DNA of 64,000 nt, from positions 248,001-312,000 of the forward strand of contig NZ_LJAL01000004.1 of the NCBI RefSeq assembly GCF_001419985.1, read 5' to 3'. The stretch is from Loktanella sp. 5RATIMAR09 (lineage in GTDB: Bacteria > Pseudomonadota > Alphaproteobacteria > Rhodobacterales > Rhodobacteraceae). Positions 1 through 9,133 of this stretch are shown one piece after another (the stretch's first letter is position 1; the number at the start of each line of letters is the position of its first letter). Position numbers and translations under genes: made by a program. Under the pieces are notes generated by a model. The model worked only from the letters and a program-made list of their open reading frames with translations, did no database searches and was not told the DNA's origin.

Positions 1-110
1 GCGGCTTTGATGCCAACTTTATGGGGCTGACCCGTGAAGGGGCCGATCTGGCCTGTCGGCGCTTGCAGGCGCGCGGCACCACGTGTTTTATGATCGGCTC
101 CGAGGGTTAA
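1..110 (+). CDS. C-terminal end of an unidentified protein, possibly a SPOR-type domain
   Basis: An open frame enters from the left edge and closes with TAA at 108-110, giving the last 35 residues of a protein whose start lies outside the window. The visible tail contains an alternating pattern with two cysteines (DLACRRLQARGTTCFMIG) that resembles the end of SPOR-like peptidoglycan-binding domains found at the C-terminus of alphaproteobacterial secreted or cell-wall enzymes. That resemblance is from memory of the pattern only; the enzyme part is not visible, so no function is assigned. It converges on the yej operon, with two hairpins in between. Confidence 0.6.
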   Translation, partial: GFDANFMGLTREGADLACRRLQARGTTCFMIGSEG

Positions 111-118
111 CCACGCCC

Positions 119-159
119 CAAAATCTTGCAAGATTTTGAACCCGAGTTTTGGAAAACTC
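119..159. terminator. Two adjacent hairpins between convergent genes
   Basis: Positions 119-138 form a perfect 20-base palindrome (CAAAATCTTG then CAAGATTTTG). Immediately after it, 144-159 form a second hairpin (GAGTTTT, GG, AAAACTC). They fill the gap between the stop of the partial plus-strand gene and the stop of the minus-strand ABC ATPase, so they probably act as a bidirectional terminator. The first palindrome has the same CAAAAT...ATTTTG outer arms as the hairpin at 47301-47322. Confidence 0.6.
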
Positions 160-162
160 TGG

Positions 163-966
163 TTACGCGACCTTGCCTTCAAAGGCTGCCGCCATCAGTG
201 CGCGGGTATACTCTGTCTGTGGCGCGTCAAAGATCGCATCGGCATCGCCTGCCTCGACCACATCGCCCTGTTTCATCACCATCACCTGATGGGACAGCGC
301 GCGCACCACCTTCAGATCATGACTGATAAACAGGTAGGCCAGCCCGTACTTCTGCTGCAATTCGCGCAGCAACTGCACGATTTGCACCTGTACCGTCATA
401 TCCAGCGCCGAGGTCGGCTCATCCAGGATCAGCAATTTGGGCCGCAGGATCATCGCCCGCGCAATCGCGATCCGCTGGCGCTGACCACCTGAAAATTCAT
501 GCGGGTAGCGATCCATCAAAGCAGGATCGAGGCCCACTTCAGCCATGATTTCCCCCACCATATCGCGGCGGTCGCGGCCGGGTTCCACCCCGTGCACGCC
601 AAGGCCTTCGGCGATGATCTCGGCCACTGTCATACGCGGGCTCAGCGAGCCGTAGGGGTCTTGGAAAACGATCTGCATATCACTGCGCAGGGGCCGCATC
701 TGCCGTTGGTTCAGGTGCTGGATATCTGTTCCGCGAAACGTGATCCGCCCCTCGGACCTGATCAACCGCATCACCGCGAGCGCCAGCGTGGTCTTTCCCG
801 ATCCGCTTTCCCCGACAACGCCCAAGGTTTCGCCCGCACGCACCGTCAGCGTCGCATCATTCACCGCTTTGATATGCCCCACCGTCCGTTTGAGCAGACC
901 ACGCTGGATCGGGAACCAGATGCGCGCTTGCTCTGTTTCCAGAATTACCGGCGCGTCCGGTTGCAC
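163..966 (-). CDS. yejF: Peptide ABC transporter ATPase, second (C-terminal) YejF half
   Basis: This 267-residue ORF is a complete ABC ATPase domain: Walker A at about residues 52-59 (GESGSGKT), FSGGQ signature at 158-162, Walker B and glutamate at 179-184 (LILDEP), and a conserved switch histidine (SHDL). It matches the C-terminal half of YejF, which in E. coli and most relatives is one protein of about 530 residues with two ATPase domains. Here the frame is separate from the N-terminal half. Its apparent start is GTG at 964-966, inside the 3' end of the upstream frame, with no good Shine-Dalgarno. A one-base shift in the linker would restore a single fused protein, so this is either a sequencing error, a disrupted gene, or two coupled proteins. 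It would energise peptide uptake at the inner membrane. Confidence 0.85.
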   Translation of the reverse strand: MQPDAPVILETEQARIWFPIQRGLLKRTVGHIKAVNDATLTVRAGETLGVVGESGSGKTTLALAVMRLIRSEGRITFRGTDIQHLNQRQMRPLRSDMQIVFQDPYGSLSPRMTVAEIIAEGLGVHGVEPGRDRRDMVGEIMAEVGLDPALMDRYPHEFSGGQRQRIAIARAMILRPKLLILDEPTSALDMTVQVQIVQLLRELQQKYGLAYLFISHDLKVVRALSHQVMVMKQGDVVEAGDADAIFDAPQTEYTRALMAAAFEGKVA

Positions 967-1760
967 GGGTGCCGGGCACCGGTTGATTCCGCAGCCAAGA
1001 GCATCTGAGTGTAAGGGTGCTTGGGATGCGCAAACAATTCCGCTGTCGGCCCTGTTTCCACAATCAGCCCGTCCTTCATTACACAGACCCTGTCGGCGAT
1101 CTTGCGCACGATTGTCAGATCATGGGTGATGAACAGCATCGACATGCCTGCGTCGCGTTTCAGATCCGTGAGCAAATCCAGTATCTGCGCCTGAATTGTC
1201 ACGTCCAGCGCTGTCGTCGGCTCATCCGCGATCAAGAGTTCCGGCCCGTTTGCCAGCGCCATCGCGATCATCACCCTTTGACGCTGCCCGCCCGAAAGTT
1301 GATGCGGATAGGACCCTAAGCGGCTTTCGGCGTCACGGATCCCGACACGCTCAAGCAGTTCGATAATCCGCGCACGCACCGCCGGACCACGCAAGCCCTG
1401 ATGCAGCTCAATACTTTCGGCCAATTGTTTTTCAAGCGTGTGTAGCGGATTGAGCGAGGTCATCGGCTCTTGGAAAATAAAGCTGATGTCGTTGCCGCGC
1501 ACACGGCGCAATGCGCGCTCGTCCGCGCCAACCATTTCCTCGCCCGCGTATTTGATCGACCCGGCCATCACAGCACTATCGCCAAGCAATTGCACAGTGG
1601 ACAGCGCGGTTACGGATTTTCCAGACCCGCTTTCGCCCACAATCGCGACGGTTTCGCCTTTTTGCACCTGAAAAGACACGCCTTTGACTGCATGTGTCGG
1701 CGTGCCTTCCTGCTGGAAAGCAACGCGCAGGTCGCGCACATCAAGAAGAGGGGTGGTCAT
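945..1760 (-). CDS. yejF: Peptide ABC transporter ATPase, first (N-terminal) YejF half
   Basis: A 271-residue ABC ATPase domain of the oligopeptide (Opp/Dpp/Yej) class. Walker A is at residues 42-49 (GESGSGKS), the LSGGQ signature at 155-159 and Walker B at about 175-181 (LLIADEP). The start ATG overlaps the yejE stop by four bases (ATGA), the usual sign of translational coupling. The last residues after HPYTQMLLAAE diverge into an arginine-rich tail and stop, exactly where family members continue through a linker into the second ATPase. The downstream frame overlaps by 22 bases. Function follows from the operon: ATP hydrolysis for import of peptides bound by YejA. Confidence 0.85.
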   Translation of the reverse strand: MTTPLLDVRDLRVAFQQEGTPTHAVKGVSFQVQKGETVAIVGESGSGKSVTALSTVQLLGDSAVMAGSIKYAGEEMVGADERALRRVRGNDISFIFQEPMTSLNPLHTLEKQLAESIELHQGLRGPAVRARIIELLERVGIRDAESRLGSYPHQLSGGQRQRVMIAMALANGPELLIADEPTTALDVTIQAQILDLLTDLKRDAGMSMLFITHDLTIVRKIADRVCVMKDGLIVETGPTAELFAHPKHPYTQMLLAAESTGARHPCNRTRR

Positions 1761-2941
1761 GATGCACGGGCCTTTGCGGCTTCGGTCTCAAAAAGCGTGT
1801 CGTCCTTCACCACGTTGCCATCCGCCACAAAGGTCTTGCGCGGGTCAAAGGCATCGCGCACGCCCTCAAAGATAAATACCAACAGCGACAGCATGATCGC
1901 GAAGGTAAAGAATGCGGTAAAGCCCAGCCACGGCGCTTGCAGGTTCTGTTTGGCTTGCAAAGTCATCTCGCCCAATGACGGGGCCGAGGACGGCAGGCCG
2001 AAGCCCAGGAAATCAAGAGATGCAAGACCACCGATAGCCCCTGTGACCAGAAACGGCAGCATCGTCACCGTGGCCACCATCGCATTGGGCAGCATGTGGC
2101 GGAACATGATCGTCCGGTCACGCACGCCCAGCGCGCGGGCTGCGCGCACATACTCAAGATTGCGCGCACGCAGAAACTCGGCTCTGACCACCCCCACAAG
2201 GGCGGGCCATCCAAACAGAACTGTGAGGAACACAAGGAGCCAGTAACTTCGCCCCAAGATCGCAAAGACAATGATGATCACATAAAGCGACGGCATCCCT
2301 GTCCAGATTTCGATAAACCGCTGAAAGATCAGATCGGTCCAACCGCCGAAATATCCCTGCACCGCACCCGCCATGATCCCGATGATCGAGGCGGCAACTG
2401 TGACCGTCAGGGCAAATGTGACCGATAAACGGAACCCGTAAATCACCCGCGCCAGCACATCGCGTTTGGTATCATCTGTGCCCAGCCAGTTATCGGCACT
2501 CGGTGGGGCGGGCGCGACACCGCCCACATCAACGATGGTATTGTAGGAATAGGGGATAATGGGCCAGAGCATCCATCCTGCCTGAAAGTCACCATCCAGC
2601 GTTTCGCCTGCTTCGACAGCAGCGATAAGTGTCTCGGGATCATCAAAACAATCTTGCAAGCCACCCGTGACGATCAGGCAATCGACCTCAACCTCGCCGT
2701 ATCCGGCCTCGGTCGGGAAATCGCCGCCAAAGTCCTGCTCGGAATAGAAGCTGAAGATCGGCATGCGGATTTCGCCGCGATAGCTGACCGCGATAGGTTT
2801 GTCGTTGGCGATAAATTCCGCAAAAAGCGACAGGCCAAACAAGATGCCAAAGATGATCAGCGACCAAGTCGCCCGTCTGTTGCGGCGGAAATTCCGCACG
2901 CGGCGCTGGTTTAGCGGGGAAAGGAAAGGACGTTTCGCCAT
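1757..2941 (-). CDS. yejE: Peptide ABC transporter permease, YejE type
   Basis: This 394-residue inner-membrane permease belongs to the binding-protein-dependent transport family. A basic N-terminus leads into a first membrane segment at about residues 26-45, followed by a long periplasmic loop (about 50-155), which is characteristic of YejE. A multi-span core then carries the EAA loop at about 267-286 (RAARALGVRDR...), where the ATPase docks. The ATG overlaps the TGA of yejB by one base, and its stop overlaps the next gene by four bases, so the genes are translated as one operon. With YejB it should form the translocation channel for oligopeptides; in enteric bacteria this system also takes up microcin C. 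Confidence 0.92.
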   Translation of the reverse strand: MAKRPFLSPLNQRRVRNFRRNRRATWSLIIFGILFGLSLFAEFIANDKPIAVSYRGEIRMPIFSFYSEQDFGGDFPTEAGYGEVEVDCLIVTGGLQDCFDDPETLIAAVEAGETLDGDFQAGWMLWPIIPYSYNTIVDVGGVAPAPPSADNWLGTDDTKRDVLARVIYGFRLSVTFALTVTVAASIIGIMAGAVQGYFGGWTDLIFQRFIEIWTGMPSLYVIIIVFAILGRSYWLLVFLTVLFGWPALVGVVRAEFLRARNLEYVRAARALGVRDRTIMFRHMLPNAMVATVTMLPFLVTGAIGGLASLDFLGFGLPSSAPSLGEMTLQAKQNLQAPWLGFTAFFTFAIMLSLLVFIFEGVRDAFDPRKTFVADGNVVKDDTLFETEAAKARAS

Positions 2942-4014
2942 CAGTTCCGCGCCTCGAAATCAATACGCGGATCAATCAGCACATAGGTCAAATCCGTTAA
3001 AATCCCCACCACAAGACCGATCAGCGAGAAGGCAAAGAGCGTACCGAACACCACGGGATAATCGCGCGCAACCGCTGCCTCAAACCCCAAACGGCCCAGA
3101 CCGTCTAGCGAGAATAGCGTTTCAATAATCAGCGACCCGCCGAAGAACACGCCGATAAAGAGCGCAGGAAAGCCCGAGATCACGATCAACATCGCATTGC
3201 GGAACACGTGGCCATAAAGCACGCGGCTCTCGGACAGGCCCTTGGCGCGGGCAGTGATCACGTATTGCTTTTTGATCTCGTCCAGAAAGCTGTTCTTGGT
3301 CAGCAAGGTCAGCGTGGCAAAGGCCGATATGGTCGAGGCCAGCACCGGCAGCGTGATGTGCCAGAAGTAATCAAGCACTTTGCCGATCAACGACAGCTCT
3401 TCGAAATTGGCCGAGGTCAGACCGCGCAGCGGGAAGATGCGGAAGTAAGAGCCGCCTGCAAAAAGCACGATCAGCAGGATCGCGAACAAAAAGCCCGGAA
3501 TTGCATAGCCCACGATGATCGCGCCAGATGTCCAGGTGTCGAACGGCGTGCCGTCTTTGACGGCCTTTTTGATGCCCAGCGGGATAGAAATCATATAGGC
3601 GATCAGGGTCGACCAAAGCCCCAAAGTGATTGAGACCGGCATCTTTTCCAGCACCAGATCAAGCACGCTGATCGAGCGGAAATAGCTCTCGCCGAAGTCA
3701 AACCGCATGTAGTTCCACATCATGGTAAGGAAGCGTTCAAGCGGCGGTTTGTCGAACCCGAACTCCCGCTCGAGGTCGGCGATGAAATCCGCAGGCAGAC
3801 CACGCCCGCCGATATAGTCGCTGTCGCCACTATCCAGCAATTCGCTGCCGCCGCCGGAAATGCCCTCAAAAACATCGCCGCCGCCTTCAAGCTGGGCCAG
3901 GATCTGTTCGATCGGGCCACCCGGCACAAATTGCGTGAGCGAAAAGTTGATGATCATGATCCCCAAAAGGGTGGGAATCACGAGCAGCAAACGCCTGAGG
4001 ATATATGCTCCCAC
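2941..4014 (-). CDS. yejB: Peptide ABC transporter permease, YejB type
   Basis: A 357-residue permease with the typical N-terminal span of the DppB/OppB/YejB group ([20 protein letters not shown]) followed by a periplasmic loop rich in glycine and serine at about residues 40-70. A five-span core carries an EAA motif ([20 protein letters not shown]). It lies nine bases downstream of yejA and overlaps yejE by one base. It is expected to pair with YejE as the heterodimeric membrane channel of the importer. Length and topology fit the family, and nothing is missing. Confidence 0.92.
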   Translation of the reverse strand: MGAYILRRLLLVIPTLLGIMIINFSLTQFVPGGPIEQILAQLEGGGDVFEGISGGGSELLDSGDSDYIGGRGLPADFIADLEREFGFDKPPLERFLTMMWNYMRFDFGESYFRSISVLDLVLEKMPVSITLGLWSTLIAYMISIPLGIKKAVKDGTPFDTWTSGAIIVGYAIPGFLFAILLIVLFAGGSYFRIFPLRGLTSANFEELSLIGKVLDYFWHITLPVLASTISAFATLTLLTKNSFLDEIKKQYVITARAKGLSESRVLYGHVFRNAMLIVISGFPALFIGVFFGGSLIIETLFSLDGLGRLGFEAAVARDYPVVFGTLFAFSLIGLVVGILTDLTYVLIDPRIDFEARN

Positions 4015-4023
4015 GTCAGTACC

Positions 4024-5943
4024 TTACTGGAATGCACCGGCGGCGCGCAGCGTTGCACCCGCTTCGGCGTCGTACCACCAGTTGTCGAGCGGCGCCAAGC
4101 CAAGTGGTGGCACCTCTTTGAAACGGTACATGTCATAATAGGCAACGGTGTGCACACCTTTTTGCCACTGCGGGATCCAGAACCGTTCAGCGCGCAATAC
4201 GCGGTCGAGGGCGCGGGTGCGGATTGTCAGATCCTCCAGTGTCTCTGCCGCGACGATCTGATCAATCAGACGGTCCGCTGCAGGCAGTTTCAGGCGCATT
4301 GGGTTGCGCGAGCTGTCTTCTGCCGCCGCTGATCCAAAGAACTGGGCAAGTTGTTGGCCGGGTTCATACCCCTGCCCCAGTGAGGCATTGACGATATCGA
4401 ATGTGCCTGTGCGACGGCGTTCAATGAATTGCGAGGTATCAACGCGCTCAAGCTTGGCATCCACGCCCAAGCGTTTGAGGTTTTCCACGATCGGATTGAT
4501 GACACGATCAAACTGGGGCGAGCGTTCAAGGAACGTCACCTCAAGCAGCGCACCATCTTTGCGGCGCATACCATCATCACCGGTGATCCAGCCCGCATCA
4601 TCCAGCAAAGCTGAGGCGGCGCGCAGCGCGCGGCGATCAAGTGGGCGATCGGACGTGGTGGACGCGGGGGGAATAACGGCCTCATCGGTCAGGATCGCCG
4701 CGTCAAGCAGGCCTTCGTCAACCAGCGGCTGGAGGATTGCAATTTCCTCTGGCGATGGCGCGCCAACGGCTTTCAGGTCGGAATTGTCCCAGAACGATTC
4801 AGGACGCTCATACAGACCATAAAACAGTGTTTCGTTCATCCATTCGAAATTCACCATCAAGGTGATCGCTTCGCGCACGCGCTGGTCCTGAAACTTCTCT
4901 TGGTTCAGGTTAAAGACAAAACCCTGCCCTGTGCCGATATTCCCGTCTGGCAATTCCTCAACAGTCACCCAGCCTTGCGCGCGTGCCGGAAAATCATAGC
5001 CTGTTGCCCACTGCAAAGAGCTGTTTTCATTGCGGAAAGTGTAGACGCCGGATTTGAATGCCTCAAACGCCGCACTGCTGTCAGCGAAATACTCGACGCG
5101 CACCGTCTCAAAGTTGTTGCGGCCCTGATTGATCGGAAGGTCAGCAGCCCACCAATTCGGGTCATAGCGGTAGATAATCTGCCGCCCGATATCGACCCGA
5201 TCCAAACGGTAGGACCCTGTGCCCATAAATGGCGCATCAGCTGTTTCATCCAGACGCACGTTGTTGGCCTCAAACCATGCCTGCGACCAGGCAGATGTGC
5301 CGCCTGCCCAGGTTACCACATCACGGCGGGGGGCCTCTGGCGTAAAGTTGAAGCGAATGCGGTGGGTATCGAGCACTTCGACGCTCTCGATAAACTGCGA
5401 ATAGACAGAGCGGTACTCGGTGATCCCTTGTTCCAGCGGCAACTCGAATGAAAACTTGATGTCCTCGGCGGTCATTGTTGTTCCGTCCCAGAACGTCACA
5501 TCGTCGCGCAGGTTAAAAATCACCCAGTCACGGCTTTCGGGGTATTCAAGCGTTTCGCAAAGATAGCAGTAGGCGCCGTAAGGATCATCAAGCGCCGACG
5601 TCAGGATAGATTCGTAACCGATCGTGGCCAAGGCGGCAGGAACGCCTTTGCGTGTGTAGATATTGAAGCTGTCAAAGGTCCCCTGCGCGGACTGCGAAAA
5701 CTCGCCGCCTTTGGGCGCATCGGGGTTCACATAGTCCAGCACCGCATCGGGGCCGTACTTCAGTTCGCCAAAGTTGGTATATCCGTGGCTGACCGTGATT
5801 GTCTCATGTGCATCCGCAAATGCCTCGCTGCCTGCCCAGAGTGCCGCCACGCCAATGACCGATCCCATGGCCCATGTTCGCAGAGGGTGCGTCTGGGTGG
5901 TTCGAACCGTGGTTTGGGCACTTGAACGGGGTGGCTTCTGCAT
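4024..5943 (-). CDS. yejA: Periplasmic peptide-binding protein, YejA type (SBP family 5)
   Basis: A 639-residue extracellular solute-binding protein of family 5. The N-terminus has a long basic region followed by a hydrophobic core at about residues 25-42 and a likely signal peptidase site after EAFA. The mature part begins with the YejA-type stretch HGYTNFGELKYG and DYVNPDAPKGG. GGAG lies about seven bases upstream of the ATG, supporting this start even though the pre-signal region is long. It is the first gene of the yej operon. It should capture oligopeptides in the periplasm and deliver them to YejBE. The exact peptide specificity cannot be read from sequence. Confidence 0.93.
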   Translation of the reverse strand: MQKPPRSSAQTTVRTTQTHPLRTWAMGSVIGVAALWAGSEAFADAHETITVSHGYTNFGELKYGPDAVLDYVNPDAPKGGEFSQSAQGTFDSFNIYTRKGVPAALATIGYESILTSALDDPYGAYCYLCETLEYPESRDWVIFNLRDDVTFWDGTTMTAEDIKFSFELPLEQGITEYRSVYSQFIESVEVLDTHRIRFNFTPEAPRRDVVTWAGGTSAWSQAWFEANNVRLDETADAPFMGTGSYRLDRVDIGRQIIYRYDPNWWAADLPINQGRNNFETVRVEYFADSSAAFEAFKSGVYTFRNENSSLQWATGYDFPARAQGWVTVEELPDGNIGTGQGFVFNLNQEKFQDQRVREAITLMVNFEWMNETLFYGLYERPESFWDNSDLKAVGAPSPEEIAILQPLVDEGLLDAAILTDEAVIPPASTTSDRPLDRRALRAASALLDDAGWITGDDGMRRKDGALLEVTFLERSPQFDRVINPIVENLKRLGVDAKLERVDTSQFIERRRTGTFDIVNASLGQGYEPGQQLAQFFGSAAAEDSSRNPMRLKLPAADRLIDQIVAAETLEDLTIRTRALDRVLRAERFWIPQWQKGVHTVAYYDMYRFKEVPPLGLAPLDNWWYDAEAGATLRAAGAFQ

Positions 5944-6054
5944 CAGTGTCTCCGGTCTATAGGCGTGGTTTCATGACTACATGAAGTAAATGGAGAGTTT
6001 GGCAAAGTTTCAAGTTGCGTTTGTGTGAACGCGCGATGACAAAATTGTAATATT

Positions 6055-6087
6055 CCAAGAAAAAAGGCCGCCCCCGCGGACGGCCTT
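6055..6087 (-). terminator. Rho-independent terminator of the cytochrome c gene
   Basis: On the minus strand AAGGCCG (6087-6081) pairs with CGGCCTT (6070-6064), and the stem runs into a T-rich tract (6065-6055). It sits about 20 bases after the cytochrome stop codon and separates that gene from the yej operon on the same strand. Confidence 0.8.
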
Positions 6088-6108
6088 GATGTATGCACGG
6101 TTTGGAAA

Positions 6109-6621
6109 TCAGCCGCCGATCGTTGCGAGATATGCAATCAGGTTCGCGCGGTCTTCGACAGCCCGCATACCATTATAGCTCATCGCTGTGCCGGGCGCAT
6201 AGCCGCGTGGGTTTTCGAGGAAAGCGTTCAGTTCCTCTGGGGTCCAGACTTCTGCCGCCTCGATCAAGGCGCCAGAGTAGTTGAAATCATCATAAAACTG
6301 GACCGGACGGTTTACGACGCCATAAAGCGCGGGACCTGTGCCATGCTCGCCGGATTCGAGCGCATGGCAAGACCGGCAGCCGCGCCACAATGCCTCACCG
6401 TCCTCGGCACTTGCAGAAGCATAGACGACAGAGAACGGCACCTCTTCGACAACTTCAACTTCTTCGCCATCAGCGTCTTCGACCTCGATCACATAGGCTT
6501 GCTCTCCGTAGTGGCCGCCGCTGTGATAGATTTCTTCGGCCAGCCATGCGCCCAGCAAGAAAACGAGGAAAGTGCTGCATAGACCGCCGATAATTTTGGT
6601 CGTTGTCATTGTGTCGAACAT
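6109..6621 (-). CDS. Membrane-anchored c-type cytochrome
   Basis: Counting from the second in-frame ATG, the protein has 170 residues. An uncleaved N-terminal membrane anchor (about residues 9-27) is followed by an acidic linker. One heme-binding motif CRSCH lies at 82-86, and the likely distal methionine is at 147 (GTAM). This layout matches the membrane-bound cytochrome c (CycM/c552-like) of alphaproteobacteria, which carries electrons between the bc1 complex and terminal oxidases on the periplasmic side. An ATG twelve bases further upstream is possible. I prefer 6621 because GGAAC stands at the right distance before it and the family usually begins MFDTM (recalled, not searched). It stands alone with its own terminator. 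Confidence 0.88.
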   Translation of the reverse strand: MFDTMTTTKIIGGLCSTFLVFLLGAWLAEEIYHSGGHYGEQAYVIEVEDADGEEVEVVEEVPFSVVYASASAEDGEALWRGCRSCHALESGEHGTGPALYGVVNRPVQFYDDFNYSGALIEAAEVWTPEELNAFLENPRGYAPGTAMSYNGMRAVEDRANLIAYLATIGG

Positions 6622-6741
6622 GTCGCGTTCCATTCAGTAGAAAGTTTCGTGGGTATCTATCCGCTTCCAACACTAGGTTGCAAGGTATAGAGACGCGACC
6701 GAATGCCTCTTTTTGGGGGAAACAGCACAGAGAACACACCA

Positions 6742-7596
6742 ATGTCGCAGAAAATCGCATTTCAGGGTGAATTGGGCGCCTATGGCCACGAGGCCTGCGT
6801 CACGGCGCGGCCGGACTATGACCCCCTGCCTTGCACCACTTTTGAGGCTGCGATCGACGCCGTCCGCAATGGTGTGGCTGATCTTGGCATGATCGCGGTC
6901 GAGAATTCGACCTATGGCCGTGTGGCCGACGTCCACTCTCTCTTGCCCGAGAGCGGTCTGCATATCGTGGATGAGACATTCGTGCGGGTGCATATCAATC
7001 TGCTCGGTAAACATGAGGCGTCGCTTGGCGATATCATCGAAGCGCACGGACACCCTGTGATCCTGCCACAGTGCGGGGAATTCTTGCGCGCAAACGGGAT
7101 CACACCACGCACAAGCACAGACAACGCCCGCGCCGCGCGCGAGGTTGCGACAGGCGATAACCCCCGTATTGCTGCGCTGGCCTCAGAGCTTGCGGCGGAA
7201 ATTTACGGGCTCAAGGTTCTTGCCCGCCATATCGAGGATCATGCACGCAACACCACGCGGTTTTTGATCATGGCACGCGACCCCGACTATACCCGCCGCG
7301 GTCCCTCGGGGATGATGACCAGCTTTGTATTCCGTGTGCGCAACATTCCCGCCGCACTTTACAAGGCAATGGGTGGTTTTGCCACGAACGGCGTCAACAT
7401 GACCAAGCTGGAAAGCTATATGGTAGGCGGCGAATTTACCGCAACGCAATTCTACGCCGAAATCGAAGGGCACCCCGATGACGCCAATGTCCGGCTTGCC
7501 ATGGAAGAGCTTGGCTACTTTACCGACCACCTGCTGGTGATGGGGGTCTACCCCGCTGCGGCAAGACGGCACGAAAAAGTTGCTAGCGGGGCATAG
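6742..7596 (+). CDS. pheA: Prephenate dehydratase
   Basis: A 284-residue monofunctional prephenate dehydratase, converting prephenate to phenylpyruvate in phenylalanine biosynthesis. The periplasmic-binding-like catalytic domain starts IAFQGELGAYGHEA and contains AVENSTYGRV and the catalytic TRF triad (NTTRFLIM). It is followed by a regulatory ACT domain from about residue 195 (SFVFRVRNIPAALYKAM) with the LES element that binds phenylalanine in the family. There is no chorismate mutase domain, as is usual outside enterics. An upstream ATG at 6703 would add 13 residues; the later start fits the family N-terminus. It converges on the SRPBCC gene. Confidence 0.93.
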   Translation: MSQKIAFQGELGAYGHEACVTARPDYDPLPCTTFEAAIDAVRNGVADLGMIAVENSTYGRVADVHSLLPESGLHIVDETFVRVHINLLGKHEASLGDIIEAHGHPVILPQCGEFLRANGITPRTSTDNARAAREVATGDNPRIAALASELAAEIYGLKVLARHIEDHARNTTRFLIMARDPDYTRRGPSGMMTSFVFRVRNIPAALYKAMGGFATNGVNMTKLESYMVGGEFTATQFYAEIEGHPDDANVRLAMEELGYFTDHLLVMGVYPAAARRHEKVASGA

Positions 7597-7609
7597 CGCG
7601 ACAGGCAGG

Positions 7610-8074
7610 TCACTGCCCGCGTCTGTAATCATCCTCGACGGTTTCGGCATAATCAAGCACGCGCGCCTTGAACCGCTTGTTCAGTTTGGTTTTCGCCAGC
7701 TTGAGTGATTGGAGCAAAAGACGCGCCGTCAATGTCTTGGCCTTGAGGTCGAACGACACAATCACACGGGTCCGCGTGGCAGACAGCGCGATCAATTCAA
7801 CCTCTGTATAGGCGATCAGCCCGTCCGACCGGCTTTCGACCACGATGGCGTGGTCCACATCCAGCGTGGTCAGTTCCGCCTGTACCTTGCGGGCCCGACC
7901 GCGAAAATCAAACGCGATGTCCCAGATCGTACCAACCCCGGGTGCTGTGTCCGACCGTCGCTTTACCTCGATCCCCTGACGCAGGGCGCGGCGTTCAAAA
8001 CCGGCAAAGTCGCTGACGCGCCCGTAAACATAAGAGATTGGCGCCTCGATATCTTCGCGCGTGCTCAACTTCAT
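7610..8074 (-). CDS. SRPBCC (START-like) family protein
   Basis: A 154-residue protein with the helix-grip fold pattern of the SRPBCC superfamily. It starts with a short beta strand (MKLSTREDIEAP), has a helix around YVYGRVSDFAGFERRAL, and a series of alternating beta strands with a basic long C-terminal helix (LLLQSLKLAKTKLNKRFKARVLDYAE). Such proteins bind hydrophobic ligands or act as cyclase-like or chaperone-like factors; no catalytic residues can be named. AAGGA precedes the ATG at good spacing. It lies 21 bases downstream of nudC on the same strand, so co-transcription is likely, but a functional link is not evident. Confidence 0.8.
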   Translation of the reverse strand: MKLSTREDIEAPISYVYGRVSDFAGFERRALRQGIEVKRRSDTAPGVGTIWDIAFDFRGRARKVQAELTTLDVDHAIVVESRSDGLIAYTEVELIALSATRTRVIVSFDLKAKTLTARLLLQSLKLAKTKLNKRFKARVLDYAETVEDDYRRGQ

Positions 8075-8095
8075 GGCAGTGTCCTTCGCTTCTTA

Positions 8096-9043
8096 CTAAT
8101 CCAGCCTGTCCGACAGCCATGCCTGTAGCAGGAAATGCGCAATCGCCCCTTTGCGCGCAGGCAAAAGCTTGGGGTGGTTACCCGCAAAAGCCTCGGCCAT
8201 CTCTTCGCGCGTAACCCACATGGCATCTTCGATTTCGTCTGGATCAATCGTGAGATCTGTGTTCAGCGCAACACCCGCGCAGCCGAACATCAACGAGGCC
8301 GGAAAGGGCCAAGGCTGGCTTGCCAGATAGGATACGTCACCGACACGCACGCCTGCCTCTTCAAAGACCTCGCGGCGCACTGCCGCCTCAATGGTTTCGC
8401 CGGGTTCCACAAAGCCCGCCAGCAAGGAATACATCCCCTCGGGCCATCCCGGTGATCGCCCCACCAGCACCGCATTGCCGTGTGTGATCAACATAATCAC
8501 AACCGGATCGGTACGGGGGAAATGATGCCCGCCGCAGGCCGCACAATTACGCTGCCAGCCGCCCATAGCCATTGCACTCTCGGCACCGCAGCGCGCGCAG
8601 AACCGGTGCGACCTGTGCCAATCCATTACCGCCTTGGCCGTCGCAGCAAGTTCGGCATCGCGGGGTGACAGGCGGATCATGATCGCGCGAAGTTCTGCAA
8701 AGGCGGCGTCTGGAACGGCTGGATGGTGCTGCTCGGACGGATCAAGAAAGGTGTTCAGCGTGTCTGTATCCAGATTGTCCGGCGTCCACGCCGATAAATC
8801 GGCAGCAAATACCAGCGCGCCATCATCGCGGCCCAACAGGATCAAGTCGGTCGCTGCATCCATCATCGCGGGGTGATCTAGGGGCAAACGCACCAAAGCA
8901 TCATCTGAAATCATCGGCTTGCCACGCCACATCAGAACCGCGCATGCATCGCTCTGCCCGCGCAACTGATCCGCCTGCCCCCGCAATTCTGCGGCCCGAT
9001 CAAGGCCCGATCCGCCGAATGTAACTGTTTCTGCAATCTTCAT
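8096..9043 (-). CDS. nudC: NAD(+) diphosphatase / NADH pyrophosphatase
   Basis: A 315-residue Nudix hydrolase of the NudC subfamily. An N-terminal domain is followed by a zinc ribbon with Cys149, Cys152, Cys167 and Cys170. The Nudix box is at about residues 210-232 (GFVEPGETIEAAVRREVFEE) and is followed by the subfamily signature SQPWPFPxS at about 242-250. This signature distinguishes NADH/NAD(+) pyrophosphatases, and the family also removes NAD caps from RNA 5' ends. All key residues are intact. It is transcribed towards the SRPBCC gene and away from the nucleotidase gene, so a promoter should lie within 9044-9133. Confidence 0.93.
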   Translation of the reverse strand: MKIAETVTFGGSGLDRAAELRGQADQLRGQSDACAVLMWRGKPMISDDALVRLPLDHPAMMDAATDLILLGRDDGALVFAADLSAWTPDNLDTDTLNTFLDPSEQHHPAVPDAAFAELRAIMIRLSPRDAELAATAKAVMDWHRSHRFCARCGAESAMAMGGWQRNCAACGGHHFPRTDPVVIMLITHGNAVLVGRSPGWPEGMYSLLAGFVEPGETIEAAVRREVFEEAGVRVGDVSYLASQPWPFPASLMFGCAGVALNTDLTIDPDEIEDAMWVTREEMAEAFAGNHPKLLPARKGAIAHFLLQAWLSDRLD

Positions 9044-9133
9044 TGCGCCGAGATGCCACGGACCTTGCGTAACTACAATTTTTTTCCGACCATCTCTTGT
9101 GGCGGTCTTGATATTTCTCTCTAAGGTTGCGCT

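Noticed and set aside
945-966. Programmed -1 frameshifting to make full-length YejF
   Set aside because: The overlap has no X-XXY-YYZ slippery site or obvious stimulatory stem; a sequencing error or mutation is a simpler explanation, though not excluded.
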